In this document: positions 33,401 to 43,959 of the stretch, piece by piece
How the letters are laid out: each line of letters begins with the position of its first letter
Position numbering within the stretch: the first letter of the stretch is position 1
Assembly: GCA_933822405.4 (NCBI GenBank)
Contig: CAKOGP040002047.1
Span: 166,530 to 230,529 of the forward strand
Direction: 5' to 3'
Source of the DNA: Cylindrotheca closterium
Taxonomy: Eukaryota; Bacillariophyta; Bacillariophyceae; Bacillariales; Bacillariaceae
Length of the DNA stretch: 64,000 bases
The notes under the pieces: model-generated
What the model was told of the DNA's origin: nothing
The model's database searches: none
Seen by the model: only the letters and a program-made list of their open reading frames with translations
Position numbers and translations under genes: made by a program

Positions 33401-33686
33401 CATTCATTTGAGCCACAATGGCAAGGTTGGTCATGCTGTTGGCGAGCTGGAACTTGTTTTCATACTTGTGATGCACTTCTTCGGCAGGCCGAGGGCGACG
33501 ATCTGCCTCCAGAATCTTCTCTACAGACAAGAGCGCCTTTTTCACTAAAGCGTAAAACAATATCGGTCAGACCCAGCAACAGGAAAAATAGACTGAACGT
33601 GTGGTTGTATGCTTCCATAGATACTTACCATCAGATCGAAAGACTTGCTCATTGAAGTGATAGTATGAAGATACGTACGAAGACAT
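30438..33686 (-). CDS. Tandem family gene E (distinct N-half, C/D-type C-half)
   Basis: Exon 1 33629-33686 is longer than in the other members (58 nt, MSSYVSSYYHFNEQVFRSD) and joins exon 2 30438-33544 across an 84-bp intron in phase 1; 1054 residues. From the 3' end up to about 32440 it is indistinguishable from C and D. Upstream of that point, around the codons for NDGELFSIAEA, identity stops abruptly and the N-terminal 385 residues are a clearly different paralogue (for example KEAPIPTMQKRTPMDLNLTW). E is therefore the probable donor of the hinge and C-terminal domain of C and D. It has its own promoter, without the GC-rich tract. Confidence 0.85.
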
Positions 33687-35576
<1,890 letters not shown>

Positions 35577-35762
35577 AATGTTAAAATGTTAAAATGATTA
35601 AACGAATCTTTCAAGTCTTTTAAATCTACAACACAAACAACAAACAACAAACAACTGCAGTCTTTCCTTTGTAAATTATGTATGGTCTCCGGTTCATTCC
35701 CATCCGCATCTCCACAACTTGCTCAACATTATTCATTTTTGTTCTCCGAATATAACGTCTGT

Positions 35763-36794
35763 TCATTTTTGTTCATATTGCTTGACGGCATCCTCCAAAC
35801 GTTGATACAAGGTGCCCTTTTCCTCCTCGGTCAAGAAACTTGCCTCAATACCATTCTTTGCCAGTTTGACCAACTGTTCCTTGGACAACTTTAATGCATT
35901 GGCCACGTTTTTGTAGTTCTCTCCGATGTACCCACCAAAATAGGCTGGATCGTCCGAGTTGATGGTCACACACAAGTCATGCTCTTCCAAGAGTACCTTC
36001 AAAGTATGATCTTCCATTTTGTCAAAGACACAAAGTCTGATATTCGAATTGGGACAGACGGTCAATGGCATGCGCAGTTGGCTGAGTCTCTTGACGAGAT
36101 CCATATCTTCCAAACATCGAACTCCATGATCCACGCGATGGACCTTGAGAAGATCGAGGGATTCGGTAATGTACGAGGGCGGTCCCTCTTCTCCAGCATG
36201 ACTCACCGCCTTCAATCCATGATCCCGTGCCTTGGCAAAAATGTCTTGGAACAAGTTTGGAGGCCGATTCTTTTCGCTAGAGTCCAGGCCGATGCCCACG
36301 ATGGGTGCTGTGGGATGCTGCTTTAGGTATTCCAATGTTTGGTCAAGCATTTCCATTCCCATTTCGGGTGACAAGTGCCTTAAGACACAAACAATAATCT
36401 TGGATGTCATGCCCCAGTTCTCTTGCGCCTCTTTCATGGCTTGCCAAATCCCATTGATGACTACTTCGTAAGCAACCCCTCGATCTGTGTGAGACTGTGG
36501 ATCCACAAAGAGCTCCAGGTGTACCAAGTTGTCTTGATGCACACGAGTCAAGAAGGCCATGGTCATTTGATAAAAGTCATCTTGTGTGACCAATACAGCA
36601 CAGGCCTGATAATACAAGTCCAAAAATTGTTGCAGATTTTCAAACTGATAAGCACTCCGCAAATCTTCGACGGACGCATGAGAGAGCGTGACATTGTTCT
36701 TTTGGGCTAGTTGGAAGACCGTTTCGGGTTCCAAGGTGCCTTCAATGTGCAAATGAAGCTCGACTTTTGGAAGAATATCGATAAAGGAGTCCAT
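35763..36794 (-). CDS. Adenine deaminase-like protein (adenosine/AMP deaminase superfamily)
   Basis: A zinc-dependent purine deaminase of 343 residues from the ATG at 36794; an in-frame ATG at 36830 would add 12 residues with no family similarity, within a GTAC-rich stretch. Metal ligands and catalytic motifs are in place: PKVELHLHIEGT (HxH), VSHAGEEGPPSYI, VHRVDHGVRC and NSDDPAYFGGY. The EGTLEPE start, LDSSEKNRPP and GEEGPPSYI favour the adenine deaminase branch (EC 3.5.4.2, adenine to hypoxanthine; fungal Aah1 and bacterial Add-like enzymes) over adenosine deaminase. No leader peptide, so probably cytosolic purine salvage. Confidence 0.85.
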   Translation of the reverse strand: MDSFIDILPKVELHLHIEGTLEPETVFQLAQKNNVTLSHASVEDLRSAYQFENLQQFLDLYYQACAVLVTQDDFYQMTMAFLTRVHQDNLVHLELFVDPQSHTDRGVAYEVVINGIWQAMKEAQENWGMTSKIIVCVLRHLSPEMGMEMLDQTLEYLKQHPTAPIVGIGLDSSEKNRPPNLFQDIFAKARDHGLKAVSHAGEEGPPSYITESLDLLKVHRVDHGVRCLEDMDLVKRLSQLRMPLTVCPNSNIRLCVFDKMEDHTLKVLLEEHDLCVTINSDDPAYFGGYIGENYKNVANALKLSKEQLVKLAKNGIEASFLTEEEKGTLYQRLEDAVKQYEQK

Positions 36795-37404
36795 TTTGCT
36801 GCTTGTTGCTAGTTGTGGTTCGGTACACATTCAGTACTACTCGTACTGGTACCTGGTACAGGTATTGCTTCCGATGCGATATCTCAACCTTTGTCAATTT
36901 CCAGAATTCAAAAACGTTCCAAAATAAATTGAAAATGAGGAAGGTAGAAGATGCGAGCGTAACAAATGGGGAGGGGAGTAACAACGGGGATCTACATAAC
37001 ATTTAGCGGTTATTGAAGTTTTGGGGCAACCTCGAAAGCGAACCGTCTAATGTCGTAGAATGAATTTTATCAATAGCTGGTTGGCGGAACAGTGTCTCAC
37101 ATTGTGTTCATCGAACGCTTTTTTCTATGTGTGTGTGTGTATCTTGCTTTTTACCGGCGGTACCAGGTACCAGGTACCACCAGTACTCAAAAGATCCGAC
37201 CCGGCGTTTGCCCAACAGGGAATCCAATTTTTTTTAGTCAGTTCACGGATGGAGAGGGTCATTTGGGTCTTCCTGGTAGAAGTCTACGTCTGACGAGTAC
37301 GTAAAATTGGTACGTTGGCGTGACAAACGAGTGGCACAATGAGGCGGGAATCCTTGTGCTTTTTTGCTCTCTCTGGTTTCCTCTGTATTATAACCCCTTA
37401 GAAA
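36795..37404. promoter_or_regulatory. Divergent promoter region with two GGTACC clusters
   Basis: This 610-bp region lies between the deaminase and ARF-GEF starts. Clusters of GGTACC/GTAC lie at 36821-36866 and 37152-37187, the second containing three direct GGTACCA units. No gene seen. Confidence 0.5.
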
Positions 37405-40400
37405 ATGGCGGAGGGGGACGCATCTAGTGGTGATAGTGGTATAGCAGAAACAACCGTAAAACAAGAGGATAGTGTTAATTCTAATCCATCTCCACCAGTT
37501 GAGAACCCAAGTCAAGGAGCAACAGCAGAAAAGGATTTGCAAGTTGGAACAGAAGATCCAACAGAATCTTTGGATCAGAACTTAAGTGAATCTTCTGGAT
37601 CCGACGACGGCAACCAAGAAGACGGTCCAAAGACAGAAGTAGTACTGGATCCTAACGTAATTAGCGAGAATCCAGCAAAGACAATGGACGATAGTGACAG
37701 TGCAGCCACCGAGAAAGCCAAGGGAAGTATTTCTCCACCTAAAACAAATGGCAAAACTGTGACTGGGGCTCTGTCGGGCTCTCTGTTGATCCAACAAACC
37801 AACGTTTGCAAGGTCATCAAGGGAGAAATCCACAATGTCCTTAACGTTATGCGAACTGATGCTCGTTATGTCTCTCCTCTAAGGTTTATGGAAGAGCTTC
37901 CTACGGATGAGCATCATCCCCTTTTGACTCAATTGAGGGATTTGCATCGTACACTCAGTGAATGGGAATTGAACCATCACAACGAACAACCAAAGGCAAA
38001 ACTGTATTTGCCACCATTTTGTGCTGCCGTTCAAGGCCGTGACATTTCTGCTAGTGTTACCGGTGCTGCCTTGCACTCCATTCACAAATTCATGTTGTAT
38101 GGCTTTTTGGCGAACGAAGGTGCGGGACCTTACACCAACATTGCCAAAACATTGCTGAATTGTACTTTCGAGGAATCAGTGGTCGACCCAGAGGAAGAGG
38201 AGTTGAATGGATCCGCTACTTCACAAAATCACGATGATGAGCAGGTGGTTCTCAAGTTGTTGGATCTTTCGGCTTTGGTGGTCCGTTGTTCCTCTCTCGA
38301 ACTGGAACCAGATATTATCGTGGGACTCTTGGATACCTGTTTGCACGTGTCTCATCGTGCCAAGCGGGCTTCTTCCTTGCTCAAGAGTGCGGCGGCAGAT
38401 GCTCTCAGACACATTGTTTTAGAAGTCTTCTCCCAACCAGATCTCATGAAAGCTCGAGTGGCCATCCTTAACAAGCTGGCATCGCTACTCAATCCACAAA
38501 AGAACGCAGAATCCTACGTCGTGAATTCTCTCACTTTGGTCAATATTGCCTTGGAAACCATGAATGGAGACCCCTCGCAAGAGGAAATCAACATTTTGCA
38601 AAACGATATGTGCAAGTTCTTGCTGGCTTGGAGTACAACTCACGATTTGGTCATTTTGAGTTTGACCATGAGAGTCATTTTCAATCTCTTTCAAACGATT
38701 CGCAACCATCTCAAGATTCCTCTTGAGGTGTTTTTAACTTCCGTTCACCTTCGAATCTTGGAGCACTCATCCAACCACGAGGAGCGAGAGGTCGCATTGG
38801 AGTCCCTGTTGGAATTTTGTCAGGAACCCGCTCTCATCAAGGATTTGTATCTGAACTACGATTGCGATGTTAACTGTACCAACTTGTACGCCAGCATCTG
38901 TACCACTTTGGGGAATTCGGCGGCACCAGGAACTTTCACCGAGAGAAGTGTTGCAGTCGAATTGGACAATACCTTGTCGGCAAACAGCAACCCCAAAGGA
39001 AGCCTGGCCCAAAAGGCAGCCATTGCTGCAGCAGAGGTCCCAGTGAATGCCTTGAATACCTTGGCATTGGAAGGTTTGCTCACCATTGTCGATTCGATTG
39101 CTCGGCGATGCAAAAATACACCTAAGGGTGGAAAGACTGAGAAGCGATCTTCGCAAAAGCTGAATCCAGAATATACAGAAGAAGTGGAGGAAGCGGGCAT
39201 CGAAAAACTAACTGAAGAACAAGTGCAAGAGCGGAAGAAACAAAAAGCTAATCTCAGTAAGATTGCTACAACATTCAATACTGGAAAGACGAAGGATTGG
39301 ATGAAGACTGGCAGAGAACTCAAGCTTCTGGATGGAACTCCCGAGAGTGTGGCTCGCTTGTTGTACAAGGCACCTGGTTTGGACAAGAACAAGTTGGGAG
39401 CCTACCTCGGAAAGGGTCCCGAGGATGCCTATCCCTTTGAACACAAGGTTCGATTGGCATTTGTCAAGTACTTTGACTTTACCAAAGAGTCTGCCTTTGC
39501 ACAGAACTTGAGATTGTTTTTGCACAAGTTCCGCATGCCTGGTGAAGCTCAAATGATTGATCGATTCATGGAAACCTTCTCCAAGGAGCTGTACTTGCAG
39601 CAAACTGGGGTCGGCTCGTGTGTTTTTAAAAATGCCGATGCTGTCTTTATTTTGGCCTTTTCTACAATCATGCTGAATACTGATTTGCACAACCCACGGT
39701 ACAAGGGAAAGCGAATGACTTGTGATCAATTCATTAAGAACAACAAGGGAATCAACAGCGGAGAAGATCTTCCCGAAGATTTGCTCACACAAGTCTACAC
39801 ACAGATCAAGGAGACCGAGCTGCAAGTCCAACGTGAAATTGGTGACTTGATGACCCATGCTGATGCCCAAGATGCCGAGAACTTCCGTTCGGCATGGTCT
39901 GATCTCTTGTCCCGCAAGGATGTTGCTGAAGCAGCTTTTACCACACCTGAGGACGCCCGCAAGACCATGTTCCAAGCTGGAGTTCATGAGAAGGACATGT
40001 TCATTGTTATTGCCAGACCCGCACTCAAGGCAATATCAAGCTCCTTCGTCCGTTCGTGGGATGATACCTGTGTGCTGCAAGCACTCCAAGGTCTTGAGCA
40101 AATATCCAGAATCAGCATCTACTTTGGGTTGGATCGAATCTTGAACGATGTCATTTCCTTCTTGCTTCATCAAGGTCGCGAGTTCATCACTGGATGCATA
40201 TCCTTGGAGTATGCTGGAATTGATAGTGGTGCTCCCATATCTCCGAATCCCGATTCCGAAGACGACGAGACTATGAGTCTGGTGGACACGGAATCTCCGA
40301 TACCACATGCCTTGCTTAAGGTCAGAGACTACTCGATGCTTCCCAAGAAGATAGACTTGGCCGGTACAGCGGCGTACCGAGGACTCTTGACACTGAACAT

Positions 40401-42351
40401 GGGTCTGAGAATTGTCCGAATGCTCTTTCCTCGCGTCAAGGATGCTTGGCCCAAGTTGGTTGGTGTTCTGGCCTCTTTGCGGGATCTCAGAGCACTACCT
40501 CCCGGTCTTTCAGATCTGGATGACTTTGCTGATAGCGATGGCAACGTTCTGCCGTTGTCAGAATTTGCACAAGAATCTCAAAGGAAGCTAGACGAGTACT
40601 ACCGAGGGGTCACCTCTCGCGGGTCGGGCGGGGACCAGCAAGCCCAAAGTTGGTTCAGTCTGGGTATTTTCGGTGAGGAAGATGAGAATGGAAACAAGCC
40701 AGAACCAAAATTGATGAACCAAAGCCCGAATGGTGTCAGATTAGAGAACTCGGCAAATGCCAAGCTGTTGCGAGAGATTGGACAGAAGAACGAGATCGAA
40801 AAGCTAATGGTATTTGGTCCCAACGTGAAACTACCACTCTTGAAGCAAAGTATTTCAGGTATTCTCGATTCGATTGGAAAGTATCCTGTTCCTGGATCAC
40901 CAACCTACGAGCAACATTCCGCCTTTGCTTTGGAGCTTGCAGTGCGGGCTCTCTTTGCTAACCGCGAGCGCGCAGGAGAAATCTTTCCACTCTTCTTTGC
41001 CAAGTTTGCATCAGTGGCCGAGGATATCAATATGGAATCACAAGTGGAGGGTCCATTCCTTGTGGAGCGAATTGCGATCACCATTCTTCGGTCTGTGATC
41101 CATTTGTATTCTGTGGCAGCGGTACGTGTAATATGCAGGCATTTTCGTTTTGTAAGATTTTCGCTTGGAACTGACATTGAATTGACCATCTTGCAGCTTC
41201 GTCCTAAGTTGAAGGCTTCATTGTTCTTCATCCCTGCGTTCCCAACGGATCAGTTCATTGGAAAGATTGCCGATCGAATGGCTTGTGGTTTGGCAATCAT
41301 TTTGCGGTCGATGTATTTCCTATTCAAGTCACCAGAGGAATGGAAATTCTTTGGAGATTCGTTCGATGTATTGGCACAGTACGCAGAAGGTCGACTATTG
41401 GTCTTTGATGGTATGGCATCGACGATCGAGTTTGCAGTTCCTGAACTCCCCAAGGGAGAGAACGAAGATATTGGCATTGAAGAGTACGAAGATCTTATGG
41501 AAGAAAAGAAGACTCTCTCGTTCGCAGCTTGCGCTGCTTTGCAGGGCGTGATGTTCAAGTTCATCTACGGCTCTTACAAGAAGGATACTACGTTTGCACT
41601 TCCTGCTATGGTTTGCATCGAACGCACCTACAAGCACATGGTCAAATTGTTGCTCATCCGACAGTTCAACAAAGACCCAGATGCCGACCTAGAATCTGTT
41701 CCAGACAAGGACTTGTGGTATCGGGTGGCTATGGCTATGTACAGTGTTTGTGCTGCATCTGATCCCAAGACCTCTGAAGAGGGACTGCATACCGCTCGTC
41801 GTCATATGATCACTTCCATCTTCATGGAGGAGATTCCCGATGAAAAGTGGAGGACCCTGCTGAACACAATGATTGGGAAGCAACCCCCGCTGACCGATAT
41901 GTCATCCCGTGTTAACACGTTTTCGTTAATTGGACAGTTGATGATTCGATTGTTCCCCATCATGACGAGAAGAAAGCAGAACTGGAAGGACTTGACCGAC
42001 ATCACAAAGAATATTATCCTCATCGCTGATGAGAATCTCCGGGCTGGCAAAGAAGGTGGAAAGGCAACAAGAAGTATGTTTGTCTTCACGGTGAAGATTG
42101 TAACAGAGCTTGCCAACCAACTTTCGTCTCCTGCGTTTGGTGGAGAAAAGAGATATTGTGCTTGGGCAAGCGAAACCTTTGCCAAGGTGCTCGATAAATG
42201 GGGAGCAGCCAAGGGCCTTACGAACAGAAAGAAGACGGATCCTGGAGCAGCACCAGAAGCAGCACCAGAAGCAGATGGAGCGTCACCATCAAAAGATGCA
42301 ACCTTGGTTAAGGGTGAGCGTGACGTGACCCAGCTTTCTGGAGCTGTATAG
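37405..42351 (+). CDS. BIG/Sec7p-type ARF guanine-nucleotide exchange factor
   Basis: A large Sec7-family protein that loads ARF GTPases with GTP at the trans-Golgi/endosomes. The open frame of 1648 codons includes a probable 75-bp intron at 41122-41196; without it the protein has 1623 residues. Order of domains: acidic low-complexity N-terminus (about 1-125), DCB/HUS-like helical region (about 130-600), Sec7 domain (about 640-830) with the glutamic-finger motif FRMPGEAQMIDRF near residue 712 and ILAFSTIMLNTDLHNP, then long HDS helical repeats. At the two brefeldin A-determining positions the Sec7 domain has Phe-Ser, between the resistant Phe-Ala and the sensitive Tyr-Ser. The tail has Glu/Ala/Pro repeats. 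Confidence 0.9.
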   Translation: MAEGDASSGDSGIAETTVKQEDSVNSNPSPPVENPSQGATAEKDLQVGTEDPTESLDQNLSESSGSDDGNQEDGPKTEVVLDPNVISENPAKTMDDSDSAATEKAKGSISPPKTNGKTVTGALSGSLLIQQTNVCKVIKGEIHNVLNVMRTDARYVSPLRFMEELPTDEHHPLLTQLRDLHRTLSEWELNHHNEQPKAKLYLPPFCAAVQGRDISASVTGAALHSIHKFMLYGFLANEGAGPYTNIAKTLLNCTFEESVVDPEEEELNGSATSQNHDDEQVVLKLLDLSALVVRCSSLELEPDIIVGLLDTCLHVSHRAKRASSLLKSAAADALRHIVLEVFSQPDLMKARVAILNKLASLLNPQKNAESYVVNSLTLVNIALETMNGDPSQEEINILQNDMCKFLLAWSTTHDLVILSLTMRVIFNLFQTIRNHLKIPLEVFLTSVHLRILEHSSNHEEREVALESLLEFCQEPALIKDLYLNYDCDVNCTNLYASICTTLGNSAAPGTFTERSVAVELDNTLSANSNPKGSLAQKAAIAAAEVPVNALNTLALEGLLTIVDSIARRCKNTPKGGKTEKRSSQKLNPEYTEEVEEAGIEKLTEEQVQERKKQKANLSKIATTFNTGKTKDWMKTGRELKLLDGTPESVARLLYKAPGLDKNKLGAYLGKGPEDAYPFEHKVRLAFVKYFDFTKESAFAQNLRLFLHKFRMPGEAQMIDRFMETFSKELYLQQTGVGSCVFKNADAVFILAFSTIMLNTDLHNPRYKGKRMTCDQFIKNNKGINSGEDLPEDLLTQVYTQIKETELQVQREIGDLMTHADAQDAENFRSAWSDLLSRKDVAEAAFTTPEDARKTMFQAGVHEKDMFIVIARPALKAISSSFVRSWDDTCVLQALQGLEQISRISIYFGLDRILNDVISFLLHQGREFITGCISLEYAGIDSGAPISPNPDSEDDETMSLVDTESPIPHALLKVRDYSMLPKKIDLAGTAAYRGLLTLNMGLRIVRMLFPRVKDAWPKLVGVLASLRDLRALPPGLSDLDDFADSDGNVLPLSEFAQESQRKLDEYYRGVTSRGSGGDQQAQSWFSLGIFGEEDENGNKPEPKLMNQSPNGVRLENSANAKLLREIGQKNEIEKLMVFGPNVKLPLLKQSISGILDSIGKYPVPGSPTYEQHSAFALELAVRALFANRERAGEIFPLFFAKFASVAEDINMESQVEGPFLVERIAITILRSVIHLYSVAAVRVICRHFRFVRFSLGTDIELTILQLRPKLKASLFFIPAFPTDQFIGKIADRMACGLAIILRSMYFLFKSPEEWKFFGDSFDVLAQYAEGRLLVFDGMASTIEFAVPELPKGENEDIGIEEYEDLMEEKKTLSFAACAALQGVMFKFIYGSYKKDTTFALPAMVCIERTYKHMVKLLLIRQFNKDPDADLESVPDKDLWYRVAMAMYSVCAASDPKTSEEGLHTARRHMITSIFMEEIPDEKWRTLLNTMIGKQPPLTDMSSRVNTFSLIGQLMIRLFPIMTRRKQNWKDLTDITKNIILIADENLRAGKEGGKATRSMFVFTVKIVTELANQLSSPAFGGEKRYCAWASETFAKVLDKWGAAKGLTNRKKTDPGAAPEAAPEADGASPSKDATLVKGERDVTQLSGAV
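41122..41196 (+). other. Probable in-frame (stopless, 3n) intron in the ARF-GEF gene
   Basis: GTACGT at 41122 and TTGCAG ending at 41196, with a CTGACAT branch-like site at 41171, delimit 75 bp with no stop codon. Its translation (Arg/Phe-rich) has no place in a Sec7 helical repeat, while removal gives a smooth VAA-LRPKLKASLFF junction. Confidence 0.65.
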
Positions 42352-42590
42352 AGAGGCTGTGTTGATTCGACACTTGAAATCGATGCCTTAGGATGTTAAT
42401 AAAATGTCAGTTGTGAAATAGAAATAAATCGGCTTTTGCAAAAAACAACAGATTCTGAATAGGTCAAGATAATATTTTAAAAATCAAGTAAAATACTCGA
42501 AAGCGAACAGCAACCTGTTCTGTCAAGTGATAGTATTGTTTTGTGTTTCTATGGACTAGTTTTACCTATCTAGATTCACATATGTTGTCA

Positions 42591-42950
42591 TTAACAGGGG
42601 GAAACGGGAACTGGTGGTTCGCGCATGTCGTAGTCTGTACCCAGCTTTGGACTATGACAGTCTTGAAACGTGGCATACAGATTCCTTGGTTGTAAGTTGA
42701 AAAACGATACGCTGCTTCTATAGGGAATATTTCTTTTGGTCTCGTCACGAAGGCATTGACGCTTTGCTCCTTGGCAATCTTCGTCCAGCAGTATAGGAGC
42801 GGATATTTCCTCTGGGTACGCGTGTGTCCATGGAACATTTCGTTTGAAGTCTTCTCTTCTTTGTCGTCGTTCTCTGTCCATTTGTAGAATCAAGACATCA
42901 TCGTCCTTAGTTCGTGGGGAAGGTTCTGGTGTCAGAGGTGCGTTCGCCAT
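42591..42950 (-). CDS. Small hypothetical protein
   Basis: A 119-residue frame from a true ATG, with polar composition: Pro-rich N-terminus (PLTPEPSPRTK), a basic stretch (RERRQRREDFKRN) and a C-terminus rich in Pro (PPVPVSPC). No leader, membrane segment or known domain. The paired stretches FKRNVPW and TKRNIPY may be a degenerate internal repeat. It lies convergent with the ARF-GEF gene and head-to-head with the lumen protein gene. Coding is likely but not proven. Confidence 0.45.
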   Translation of the reverse strand: MANAPLTPEPSPRTKDDDVLILQMDRERRQRREDFKRNVPWTHAYPEEISAPILLDEDCQGAKRQCLRDETKRNIPYRSSVSFFNLQPRNLYATFQDCHSPKLGTDYDMREPPVPVSPC

Positions 42951-43325
42951 GTTTGATTCGTGCCAGTGCTGACTTTGCGTTGAATTTTTTATGATGTTTT
43001 GCTAGATAAAGTTTAATGATGGATTAGATTCTTCGTCTTCCTTCTCAAGTCCCACTCGGGTCAAACGTACGGAAGCAAGATTGGAAACAAATCCCGCCCG
43101 GCAGTTTTGAATCATCATCAATCGGATGTTTCTTTGATTGATATTCATTCGGACGGATCAAAAGCGTCCGTATGGCGTATCCCCGGTCCACAACACGTCA
43201 TTCGGTTTGGTCAAAATTGTGGAGTCAGTTGTCAATACGATTGTCAAAAACATCATCAGCACCTGTGCGTTCAGAGTTTAGAATCATCCTTTCAACACGA
43301 GCAAACAATACAAAAACCGCAGAAG
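42951..43325. other. Divergent spacer
   Basis: About 375 bp between two divergent genes. An open frame upstream of the next gene's ATG lacks a start codon and coding character. Nothing else seen. Confidence 0.5.
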
Positions 43326-43703
43326 ATGAAATTCACCGCCACTGTTCTCTCGTTATTTGCCTTCATGCATACTATTGATTCCTTTGGCATCAATCAACAG
43401 AAAGTTGCCAAGACATCGGAAATACAAATCAGCCGATCCAACTTTTTGGCTCTGGTCGGTGCTGGGGTCACTGTGGCAGCATGTAGCGTCCCTCCCGCTT
43501 TTGCAAAAGATAGTGAAGCTGAATTGAAGGGAACAAAGAAAGACCCAAACTTCGAGACTTGTTTGTCAACTTGCATGTACGAATGCACCAAACCAAAGGG
43601 AGTGGAACAGAAATCAAGGAAGGAATGCCTGCCCGAATGCAAGGCCAAGTGCGCAACCAACAAGAACCAGCTACTCCTAGGGGACCCAAAAGCAGCAGAA
43701 TAA
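43326..43703 (+). CDS. Cys-rich protein with bipartite plastid/thylakoid-lumen leader
   Basis: A 125-residue protein. Residues 1-20 form a signal peptide ending IDS-F (ASAF-like), followed by a short transit-like stretch, then a second hydrophobic segment (SRSNFLALVGAGVTVAACSV) ending PPAFA-K, typical of a thylakoid-lumen cleavage site. The mature part of about 65 residues has Cys in the pattern C-x3-CMYEC...C-x3-ECKAKC, which suggests disulfides or metal binding. The same CMYEC...ECKxxC pattern occurs in the gene at 51055-51522, so the two are paralogues. I do not know a function for the family. Confidence 0.65.
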   Translation: MKFTATVLSLFAFMHTIDSFGINQQKVAKTSEIQISRSNFLALVGAGVTVAACSVPPAFAKDSEAELKGTKKDPNFETCLSTCMYECTKPKGVEQKSRKECLPECKAKCATNKNQLLLGDPKAAE

Positions 43704-43959
43704 ATGAACAGCACACGACTCTTTATCAACGCTTGTTTAGTCAAATTTTGGAAGTTTGAGAAATACATTATGCTTATTGAAGAAATTGACACATGAGATC
43801 ACGAAGAGTTGAAGGCGTTACGAAACGGCAGTACATTCCATCCCAAGCTACAATATTTATAGACACCTATAATGTATTCCTATTCCAGTATATCAAACAT
43901 GACATGTCCAATCTACGAAGAGAAAAGACATAATCATCAATCGAATACTATGTTAAGAT

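Noticed and set aside
43107..43325. Longer N-terminus for the 43.3-kb lumen protein
   Set aside because: No ATG start, and the extension would hide the clear signal peptide that begins at 43326.
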